Source: DATGMB01 sp035293845 (GTDB taxonomy: Bacteria > Acidobacteriota > Terriglobia > Bryobacterales > Bryobacteraceae). Taken from it: a DNA stretch of 36,464 bases. Shown here in pieces: positions 30,855-36,464 of the stretch. The notes under the pieces were generated by a model. The model did no database searches and was not told the origin of the DNA. It worked only from the letters and a program-made list of their open reading frames with translations. Numbering within the stretch: position 1 is the first letter of the stretch; each line of letters starts with the position of its first letter. The DNA is taken from assembly GCA_035293845.1 (NCBI GenBank), contig DATGMB010000105.1:1-36464 (forward strand), in the 5' to 3' direction. A program made the position numbers and the translations under genes.

Positions 30855-31802
30855 TCACTGGCGCCGGAGCTGCTCGATGCGGTCGCGCATGGCTTTGAGG
30901 AAGCAGGCGCGCTCGCTGGGGCTGGCGCCGGAGGCTTCGAGAGCGGCGGCCAGTTGGGCATCGCTGATCCGGCCCAGGTACTTCATCAGCCAGCGGACGT
31001 GCTCGACCGGGATGCCGGTGCGGAAGCCTTGCGGGATCGCGCCGTCCCATCCAAAGACCACCGACCCATTCTTTACGCCCGCGACGAACGACGGTGTCTG
31101 CGCGGCGTAGTCGCGGCAATTCCAGTCGGTCTCCCGGCCCGGAACCGAACCCCATGACCCCATCCCACTGCCCCAGTCGACAAACGCATAAACCGGCCGC
31201 CCGCGCCGCTCGAAGATGGCCGTATTGGAGCCGCCGGCACCGACACGGGCATCTTTGTTATCCCAGTTGGAGAACAGCATAAGGAGAAGTTTGAGACCGT
31301 CCATTTGCGCCGTGCCGCTGAACGGCGAGCGGTCCCAGCGCCAGCTCCGCCGGGCCAGAAAATGAAGCTGCGGATCGCGGTATTGGAAACGGGCCTCGGT
31401 GAAGCGGCCATCGGACTGGAGCCAGCGATTGGCGCGGCGAATGGGCCGGTATTGCTCGATGCGGCCGGCCGCCACGAAAAAGCTCGGCTCGCTGAAATAC
31501 CCGCACGCGCGGACGATCCGCCAGCAGAAGACGTCGTTGTGGACTTCGTAGCCGAACTTGACGTTCCAGAGGGTGCCGCGGGCGTCGCGGACAAAGACTT
31601 TGGGATTGGTGCCGCTGAGATCCTCGCGCACAAAGGTGAAGGGCGGCTGCGGAGCGGGAACGCCGGCGCCGGCATCGCTCAAATCGAGCGCGGACACGTT
31701 TCCCGGGTCATGCCATAGGAACGGGGCGGCCGGGCTCGCGGGCCTCTGCCGGGCTGCGCCGCCCACAGCGACGAGCAACAGGATTGCAAATACGCTCCGC
31801 AC
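30855..31802 (-). CDS. Secreted orphan with kinase-fold-like motifs
   Basis: The 315-residue product starts at GTG 31802 with a signal peptide (MRSVFAILLLVAVGGAARQR). Segments in order recall an atypical kinase fold: VRDARGTLWNVKFG (possible beta-3 Lys), VCWRIVRACGYF-type helix after it (reads VFCWRIVRACGYF), DGLKLLLMLFSNWDNKDARV (HRD/N-like loop of HipA/Fam20-type kinases) and YAFVDWGSGMGSWG (possible DFG-like metal site). Four to five Cys fit a non-cytoplasmic protein. The kinase call is my inference from motif order only. A TATTAC (31814..31809) lies 6 bases before the GTG, suggesting a very short leader. It is divergent from the U32 gene. Confidence 0.6.
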   Translation of the reverse strand: MRSVFAILLLVAVGGAARQRPASPAAPFLWHDPGNVSALDLSDAGAGVPAPQPPFTFVREDLSGTNPKVFVRDARGTLWNVKFGYEVHNDVFCWRIVRACGYFSEPSFFVAAGRIEQYRPIRRANRWLQSDGRFTEARFQYRDPQLHFLARRSWRWDRSPFSGTAQMDGLKLLLMLFSNWDNKDARVGAGGSNTAIFERRGRPVYAFVDWGSGMGSWGSVPGRETDWNCRDYAAQTPSFVAGVKNGSVVFGWDGAIPQGFRTGIPVEHVRWLMKYLGRISDAQLAAALEASGASPSERACFLKAMRDRIEQLRRQ

Positions 31803-31884
31803 CCCTGAGTAATATGCAAGTCACGTACCGCGCTACGGAGCGTGGGCGATGACACATTCTACGTTCCGGCGCCGGCGCGTGCGC

Positions 31885-31890
31885 TACGAT
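31885..31890 (+). promoter_or_regulatory. TACGAT -10-like element before the U32 gene
   Basis: TACGAT (31885-31890) overlaps the first possible ATG (31889), which argues for the second ATG at 31907 as the true start. It is followed by GGAAGTAG, as is the TAGTAT before the exporter gene. Confidence 0.35.
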
Positions 31891-31906
31891 GGAAGTAGTC
31901 CCTCCG

Positions 31907-34396
31907 ATGTCCCCACGCAGGAAGCCCGAAATCATGAGTCCGGCCGGATACTGGCCGCAGTTGCGCGCGGCGATCGAAGCCGGCGCCGATTCGGTCTATT
32001 TCGGCCTCCATCACTTCACCGCGCGGGCGAAGGTGGGCTTCTCGATCGAGGAGCTGCCGGAAGTCATGCGCACGCTGCACCGGCGCGGCGTGCGGGGATT
32101 CGTCACCTTCAACACCCTGGTTTTCGATCATGAGACTGGTGAAGCGGCGCGCGCGCTGGCGGCGATCGCCGAGGCCGGGGCAGATGCCGTGATCGTGCAG
32201 GATCTCGGCATCCTCAAAATGGCGCGCGAGATTGCGCCGGAGCTGGAGATCCACGCCAGCACACAGATGAGCGTCACGAGCGCCGATGGCGTGCGGCTCG
32301 CCGAGAGCCTGGGCGCCTCGCGGGTGACGCTGGCGCGCGAGCTTTCGCTCGATGAGATCCGCGCCATCCGCGCCGCCACCGCCTGCGAGCTGGAGATTTT
32401 CGTGCACGGCGCGCTGTGCGTGGCGTATTCGGGGCAATGTTTCAGCTCGGAAGCCTGGGGCGGGCGCAGCGCCAATCGGGGCCAGTGCGCGCAGGCCTGC
32501 CGCCTGCCGTACGAAATGATCGTGGACGGCAGGCTGGCGCCGCTCGGCGATGCGCGCTACCTGCTCTCCCCCGGCGATCTGTTCGCGCTGCGGCAGGTGC
32601 CGGAAATCGTGGAGATCGGAATCGCGGCGCTCAAGATCGAGGGGCGCTATAAAGATGCCGATTACGTCGCCCTGACCACGCGCGCCTACCGCCAGGCGGT
32701 CGACGCGGCATGGGCCGGGCAGCCGGCGCCGGCCGATGCCGCGGCCGAGCTGCAGCTCGAGCAGGTCTATTCGCGCGGCCTGGGGCCGTATTTCCTGACG
32801 GGCACGAATCACCAGGCGGTGGTGCGCGGGCGCGCACCGCGGCATCGCGGCGTGCTGATGGGCCGCGTGGTGCGCGTGGCGGAGACGGCTATCGCGATCG
32901 AGCCGGCCGCGGCGCACCGCAGCGCGCCGCTGAAGCCGGGCGACGGAGTCGTGTTCGACGCCGCCGATTGGCGCAGTCCGGAGGAGAAGGAAGAAGGCGG
33001 GCGCGTGTTCGCGGTAACGGAGCGCGGGGCCCATCTCGAGCTGCAGTTCGGCAACGGCGCGGTGGACGCGCGGCGCATCCGCCGCGGGGACCTGGTGTGG
33101 CGCACGCACGATCCTGACGTGGACAGGGCCGCGCGGCCCTACGTGGAGGCCGCCGTTCCGCTGCGCCGCCAGCCGGTGCGTGTGCGCGCCGTGGCGCGCG
33201 AGGGCGAGCCGCTGGTGACGGAATGGACGGCGGGCCGCGCGCGCGTGACGGTGCGCTCCGCCGAGCCGCTGGGCACGGCGCGGAATCGGGGGCTGGATGC
33301 GGACCTGCTGCGCGCGCAGCTCGGGCGCCTGGGCAACTCGCCGTACGAGCTGGCGGAGCTGGAGCTGGATGTGGCGGGCGCGCCGTTTGCCGCGGCTTCG
33401 CTGCTGAACCAGTTGCGGCGGGAAGCGGTGGAGAGGCTACAGGAGGAGCAGGGTAGAGCTGGAACCCGCGCGATACAGGTACAGGTACCAGCCGCGGGCC
33501 GGGCATGGCCGGCTCCTACCGGCCCGGCAGCGGCGCAGATTCATTTGCTCGTGAGGACACCGGGGCAGCTCGATGCGGCCATCGCGCTGCGGCCCGCGTC
33601 GATCACGCTCGATTACCTGGATCTCTACGGGCTGAAGCCATCCCTCGAACGAGTGCGCGCGGCCGGGCTGGCCCCGCGCGTCGCCAGCCCGCGCGTGCTC
33701 AAGCCCGGCGAGGAGCGGATCGCCGACTTTCTGCTGAGCTGCGGCTGCCCGATTCTGGTGCGGCCGGCCGGACTGCTGCACGCCCTGCGCGGGCGCGCAC
33801 ATCCGGAATTGATCGGCGATTTCAGCCTCAATGCCGCCAACGCGCTCACCGCGGCCGAGCTATTCGCAATGGGGCTTGCGGCGCTCACCCCCACGCACGA
33901 CCTCAACGCCGCGCAGGTCGCGGACCTTGCCCGGTCGGCCGATGGGCCCATCGAGGCGATCGCCTACCAGCACCTGCCGGTGTTTCACACCGAGCATTGC
34001 GTCTTCTGCCGCTTCCTTTCGACCGGAACGAGCTATCGCGATTGCGGCCGGCCGTGCGAGAGCCACACCTTGGCGCTGCGCGATGCAGCCGGGCGCGAAC
34101 ACCCGGTGATGGCGGACGTCGGCTGCCGCAATACGGTGTTCGGGGCGGAGGCGCAGCAGGCGGCGGAGCACCTCGACGCATGGCGCGCGGCGGGAATCCG
34201 CGATTTCCGCCTGGAGTTCGCGCAGGAATCGGCGGCGCAGGTCGAAAGCGTGACGCGCGCGTTCGCCGACGCGCTGGCTGGACGGATCGCGCCGCGCGAA
34301 CTGGCGGCGAGGCTGCCGAAACTCGCGCCGCAGGGCATCACGGAAGGCAGTCTGTACGTGCCGCAGGGCTGGCGCGAGCTGCCCGTGCTGCAGTAG
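31907..34396 (+). CDS. Large U32-family protein (RlhA/YdcP-like), two U32-like halves
   Basis: The 829-residue protein begins MSPRRKPEIMSPAGYWPQLR, the typical U32 opening. The family signature is intact: ELEIFVHGALCVAYSGQCFS at about 165-184, followed by RGQCAQACRLPYEM, with Cys residues that bind an iron-sulfur cluster in RlhA-type enzymes. A DUF3656-like middle (about 280-480) follows. The C-terminal 300 residues repeat U32 features (SLNAANALTAAELFAMGLAA, EHCVFCRFLSTGTSYRDCGR). The best-studied relative, E. coli RlhA, hydroxylates 23S rRNA C2501; this longer form could do a related rRNA or tRNA modification. A peptidase role is less likely. A REP-like insertion sits in the linker at about residue 530. 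Confidence 0.82.
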   Translation: MSPRRKPEIMSPAGYWPQLRAAIEAGADSVYFGLHHFTARAKVGFSIEELPEVMRTLHRRGVRGFVTFNTLVFDHETGEAARALAAIAEAGADAVIVQDLGILKMAREIAPELEIHASTQMSVTSADGVRLAESLGASRVTLARELSLDEIRAIRAATACELEIFVHGALCVAYSGQCFSSEAWGGRSANRGQCAQACRLPYEMIVDGRLAPLGDARYLLSPGDLFALRQVPEIVEIGIAALKIEGRYKDADYVALTTRAYRQAVDAAWAGQPAPADAAAELQLEQVYSRGLGPYFLTGTNHQAVVRGRAPRHRGVLMGRVVRVAETAIAIEPAAAHRSAPLKPGDGVVFDAADWRSPEEKEEGGRVFAVTERGAHLELQFGNGAVDARRIRRGDLVWRTHDPDVDRAARPYVEAAVPLRRQPVRVRAVAREGEPLVTEWTAGRARVTVRSAEPLGTARNRGLDADLLRAQLGRLGNSPYELAELELDVAGAPFAAASLLNQLRREAVERLQEEQGRAGTRAIQVQVPAAGRAWPAPTGPAAAQIHLLVRTPGQLDAAIALRPASITLDYLDLYGLKPSLERVRAAGLAPRVASPRVLKPGEERIADFLLSCGCPILVRPAGLLHALRGRAHPELIGDFSLNAANALTAAELFAMGLAALTPTHDLNAAQVADLARSADGPIEAIAYQHLPVFHTEHCVFCRFLSTGTSYRDCGRPCESHTLALRDAAGREHPVMADVGCRNTVFGAEAQQAAEHLDAWRAAGIRDFRLEFAQESAAQVESVTRAFADALAGRIAPRELAARLPKLAPQGITEGSLYVPQGWRELPVLQ
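33498..33519 (-). repeat. REP-like hairpin inside the U32 gene
   Basis: Read on the minus strand, GTAGGAG (33519..33513) runs straight into GCCGGCCATGCCCGGC (33513..33498), which folds as a 5-bp stem with a 6-base loop. GTAGGAG before a GC hairpin is the layout of classic REP sequences. It lies in a low-complexity linker that also contains a tandem ACAGGT (33475-33486). Confidence 0.35.
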
Positions 34397-34399
34397 CCG

Positions 34400-34424
34400 T
34401 CACCCGTTTGTTACCCGCGGGTGA
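34400..34424. promoter_or_regulatory. Inverted repeat between U32 and DinB-like genes
   Basis: TCACCCG (34400-34406) and CGGGTGA (34418-34424), with a perfect 10-bp palindrome ACCCGCGGGT at 34413-34422 inside. It lies just after the U32 stop and about 28 bases before the next ATG, so it may be an operator or a weak terminator. Confidence 0.3.
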
Positions 34425-34451
34425 TACCCTGTCCCAAAGAGGGGAAAACTC

Positions 34452-35069
34452 ATGTTGCAGCGCGTTGCCTTCCTGCTGTGCGCCTCGGCCGCCTTTGCGG
34501 CCGCCGGCGAGGGCGCCATGACCGCAGCCGAGCGAACTTATCTTCTGGAGCAGCTCGAACTGTCGAAAAAGAACCTGCTGGCGAGCATCGATGGATTGAC
34601 CGAAGCCCAGTGGAAATTCAAACCCGCACCCAACGTGTGGTCGGTCGAGGAATGCACCGAACACCTCATTCTGGCCGAAGAATTCATTTTCAACGGGGCG
34701 CAGCAGGTGCTGAAGACGCCGGCGGTGCCGCGGCCGGCCAATTCCAACGCGGAGTTCGACCGCCAGTTCGCGGCGGGCGTGCAGGACCGCAGCCACAAGT
34801 TCACGGCGCCAGAACCGATCGCGCCTTCGGGCACGAAGTACGCGACCCCTGCCGAGGCGGCGCGCGAGTTCGCGGCGCGGCGCGATAAGACCATCGCCTA
34901 CGTGAAATCGACTGAGGACGAGCTGCGCGTACACGTCGGGCCGGGGCCGGCGGGGCAGATGGACGCCTATCAGTTCATCCTGCTGATCGCCACGCACGCC
35001 GGGCGGCATACGCAGCAGATCAAGGAAGTGCAGGCGAATCCGGGGTATCCGAAGGCCGCGGCGGAGTAG
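34452..35069 (+). CDS. Secreted DinB-like metalloprotein
   Basis: The 205-residue product has an N-terminal signal peptide (MLQRVAFLLCASAAFAAAGE) and a DinB/YfiT four-helix domain. Putative metal ligands are His in EECTEHLILAEEF and the pair in ATHAGRHTQQI, the usual three-His pattern. Other family landmarks are LDGLTEAQWKFKP-type text (reads IDGLTEAQWKFKP) and NVWSVEE. DinB-like proteins often act as bacillithiol or glutathione-type transferases, but the cofactor here is unknown, and secretion is unusual for them. GAGGGG precedes the ATG. It is followed by a second secreted gene, 55 bases downstream. Confidence 0.82.
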   Translation: MLQRVAFLLCASAAFAAAGEGAMTAAERTYLLEQLELSKKNLLASIDGLTEAQWKFKPAPNVWSVEECTEHLILAEEFIFNGAQQVLKTPAVPRPANSNAEFDRQFAAGVQDRSHKFTAPEPIAPSGTKYATPAEAAREFAARRDKTIAYVKSTEDELRVHVGPGPAGQMDAYQFILLIATHAGRHTQQIKEVQANPGYPKAAAE

Positions 35070-35089
35070 AAGACACTCGAGGCGAGCGG

Positions 35090-35095
35090 TATACT
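35090..35095 (+). promoter_or_regulatory. -10 element before the CxxCH/QW gene
   Basis: TATACT, five of six bases of the consensus, lies 29 bases before the ATG at 35125. The -35 region is poor. Confidence 0.35.
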
Positions 35096-35124
35096 GAACC
35101 CAATCCCTCGGAGGGGTGGTGCAG

Positions 35125-36171
35125 ATGCTGGCTCGTGCGTTTGTCTGTTTGCTGCTGCCTGCCGCCGCGTGGTGCGGCGATTGGAATGCCGCCGCGGCGG
35201 CGAAGTATCTCGACGGACGCGCCGCCGAATGGGCCGCGTGGCCGCGGGCGGCTAAAGAGGGCGGGCCGTGCGTCTCCTGCCATACCACACTGGGCTATCT
35301 GATGGCGCGGCCCGCGCTGCGCCACGGGCTGGGAGAATCCGCGCCGACTGAGTTCGAAAACGGGCTCGTGGCCGGAGTTCGGGTGCGCTCGGCCAAGCCG
35401 CCAGCCGCGTCCACGGCCGATAATACCCAGGCGGTGCTGGCCGCACTGGTGCTCGCCATGGATGACGCGCGGCGCGGCAAGGGCCTGAGCAAAGAGGCCG
35501 AAGCCGCGTTCCGCACGATGTGGGCCACCCAGCGCGCGGACGGCGCCTGGGGATGGACCGACGCGAACCTCGAACCGTGGGAAGTCCCGGAATCCGTCTA
35601 TTTCGGCGCGGCGCTCGCGGCCGTGGCTACCGGTATCGCGCCGGATGGATACAAGGACCGGCCCGAAATCCAGGAGAATCTGCGGCGCCTGCACACCTAC
35701 CTGGCCGAGAATCGCGACCGGCAGCCGATGGCCAACCTGCTGGTGCTGCTCTGGGCACAGAACGAAATCCACGGGTGGCAGCCGCAGCAGCAATCGTTCC
35801 TCGATGAGGTCTGGCGCAAACAGAGCCCCGATGGCGGCTGGATGCTGGCCGCACTCGGCCCCTGGCGCGATCGCCCGAACGCGCCGCCATCGCCCGGGGG
35901 ATCGAACGGCTACGCTACGGCATGGACCGCCGCGATGCTCCGCCTCGCCGGCGTGAAAGCGGATGAACCGCACCTGACCCGCGCGCTGGCGTGGCTGCGC
36001 GCGCACCAGACCGCGGATGGCTCCTGGGATGCGGTCTCGATGAACCACCAGTACCCGGCAGGATCGATGATGGAAAAGTTCATGCGCGACGCCACGACGG
36101 CGTACGCGGCGCTGGCGCTGGCGGATCGCAAGGAGGCTCCTCACGACCTCCTAAAAACGAAAAACCGCTAA
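35125..36171 (+). CDS. Secreted alpha/alpha-toroid protein with a CxxCH haem-c-like motif
   Basis: The 348-residue product starts at ATG 35125, eight bases after GGAGGGG (35110-35116), rather than at the upstream in-frame GTG within that site. A signal peptide (MLARAFVCLLLPAAAWCGDW) is followed by CVSCH at residues 49-53, a haem c attachment motif. The rest carries QW-like repeats of terpene-cyclase-type toroids: TQRADGAWGWTD, KQSPDGGWMLAA and HQTADGSWDAVS. Squalene cyclases lack such a haem site and the DXDD acid motif is not seen, so cyclase activity is unlikely. A periplasmic haem or redox-linked binding role is an inference. The gene ends inside the terminator. Confidence 0.75.
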   Translation: MLARAFVCLLLPAAAWCGDWNAAAAAKYLDGRAAEWAAWPRAAKEGGPCVSCHTTLGYLMARPALRHGLGESAPTEFENGLVAGVRVRSAKPPAASTADNTQAVLAALVLAMDDARRGKGLSKEAEAAFRTMWATQRADGAWGWTDANLEPWEVPESVYFGAALAAVATGIAPDGYKDRPEIQENLRRLHTYLAENRDRQPMANLLVLLWAQNEIHGWQPQQQSFLDEVWRKQSPDGGWMLAALGPWRDRPNAPPSPGGSNGYATAWTAAMLRLAGVKADEPHLTRALAWLRAHQTADGSWDAVSMNHQYPAGSMMEKFMRDATTAYAALALADRKEAPHDLLKTKNR

Positions 36172-36191
36172 AATTAGCGGTTTTGGTTTTT
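36161..36191 (+). terminator. Bidirectional intrinsic terminator overlapping the stop codon
   Basis: AAAACCGCTAA (36161-36171) and TTAGCGGTTTT (36174-36184) form an 11-bp stem with a 2-base gap, followed by GGTTTTTTTC. The left arm contains the TAA stop codon of the upstream gene. On the minus strand a T-rich run also follows the stem, so it can serve the convergent lepA gene. Confidence 0.85.
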
Positions 36192-36225
36192 TTCTTCATT
36201 GGAATCAGTGACTTAGAAACACGGG

Positions 36226-36247
36226 CCGCTAATCGTTAGCGGTTTTT
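36226..36247 (+). terminator. Second terminator with the same stem sequence
   Basis: CCGCTAA (36226-36232), loop TCG, TTAGCGG (36236-36242), then TTTTT. The 7-bp stem is identical to the core of the terminator at 36161. The T-run is on the plus strand only. Confidence 0.75.
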
Positions 36248-36292
36248 CGTTCGTGGAACGGGCGCCAGCTTGCCTCGGCATGGGCCGGGTAG

Positions 36293-36464
36293 CTACTCCT
36301 CTTCCTCCGTCTGCCCCACCTTTAGCACCGCAAGGAACGCCTCCTGCGGGATCTCGACGCGGCCCACGCGTTTCATCCGCTTCTTGCCCTCTTTCTGTTT
36401 TTCGAGCAATTTGCGTTTGCGGCTGATATCGCCGCCGTAGCACTTGGCCAGCACGTTCTTGCGC
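36293..36464 (-). CDS. lepA: Elongation factor 4 (LepA), C-terminal end
   Basis: The reverse strand encodes the last 57 residues of the ribosome back-translocation GTPase LepA: RKNVLAKCYGGDISRKRKLL followed by EKQKEGKKRMKRVGRVEIPQ and EAFLAVLKVGQTEEEE, then TAG (36295..36293). This is the highly conserved C-terminal domain of the family. The GTPase domain lies beyond the right edge. The gene is convergent with the CxxCH/QW gene and is probably terminated by the bidirectional hairpin at 36161-36184. Confidence 0.95.
   Translation of the reverse strand, partial: RKNVLAKCYGGDISRKRKLLEKQKEGKKRMKRVGRVEIPQEAFLAVLKVGQTEEEE

Noticed and set aside
1..36464. CRISPR arrays, tRNA or rRNA genes, insertion sequences or prophage genes.
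   Set aside because: No regularly spaced direct repeats, cloverleaf-like T-loop/anticodon combinations, rRNA-like sequence, transposase or integrase motifs were found on either strand.

Overview
The window is GC-rich bacterial chromosome, roughly two-thirds G+C by eye, and most likely from an acidobacterium of the Bryobacterales/Solibacter type. The best single clue is the C-terminal domain of the 1523-residue surface protein at 521-5092, which has the Ig-like repeat architecture first catalogued in Solibacter (TIGR03437-type). A CarD-family regulator, many secreted orphan proteins, a malectin/BACON/beta-helix protein and a Ser/Thr kinase-FHA-PP2C cluster fit the same assignment. I saw no phage, integrase, transposase, rRNA, tRNA or CRISPR array.

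Layout. 1-5092: the start of a secreted protein and a giant surface protein, both on the minus strand. 5308-10220: a three-gene membrane formate dehydrogenase operon. Its catalytic subunit is interrupted by an in-frame TGA that reads as selenocysteine, followed at the expected distance by a SECIS hairpin. 10432-12443: a small coiled-coil protein, a CarD-like regulator and a secreted orphan. 12883-20402: the most striking block, encoding an FHA protein, a 47-residue membrane microprotein, a PP2C phosphatase, a Ser/Thr kinase with one transmembrane segment, a natural fusion of a SEDS glycosyltransferase (RodA/FtsW) to a class B penicillin-binding protein, and a second FHA protein. The first four genes are joined by ATGA overlaps. 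20413-24861 (minus): a PAS hybrid histidine kinase, a RibD-C/DHFR-like reductase and a radical SAM/SPASM-like enzyme. 25138-27567 (minus): the malectin/BACON/beta-helix protein with a long hairpin-rich leader. 28164-36171: an EmrB-type exporter, a secreted ankyrin protein, a small orphan, a secreted kinase-fold-like orphan (minus), a double-domain U32 protein, a secreted DinB-like protein and a secreted CxxCH/QW-repeat protein. 36293-36464: the C-terminus of elongation factor 4 (lepA) on the minus strand.

How genes work together. The kinase block resembles in content the actinobacterial fhaA-fhaB-pstP-rodA-pbpA-pknA/B locus that couples Ser/Thr phosphorylation to cell-wall elongation. Here polymerase and transpeptidase are one polypeptide, a small membrane protein stands between the first FHA gene and the phosphatase, and a G-quadruplex-capable tandem repeat sits at the microprotein/phosphatase junction. 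This is my candidate for an underexplored system. The formate dehydrogenase probably feeds electrons from formate to quinone through an NrfD-type anchor; the alpha subunit shows no Tat signal.

Non-coding features include a dispersed palindromic repeat family just after stop codons, REP-like palindromes with GTAG tetranucleotides, a recurring TACGAT hexamer just upstream of several starts, and two tandem terminators with the same stem sequence. Functional calls rest on sequence motifs recognised by eye; no database search was run.
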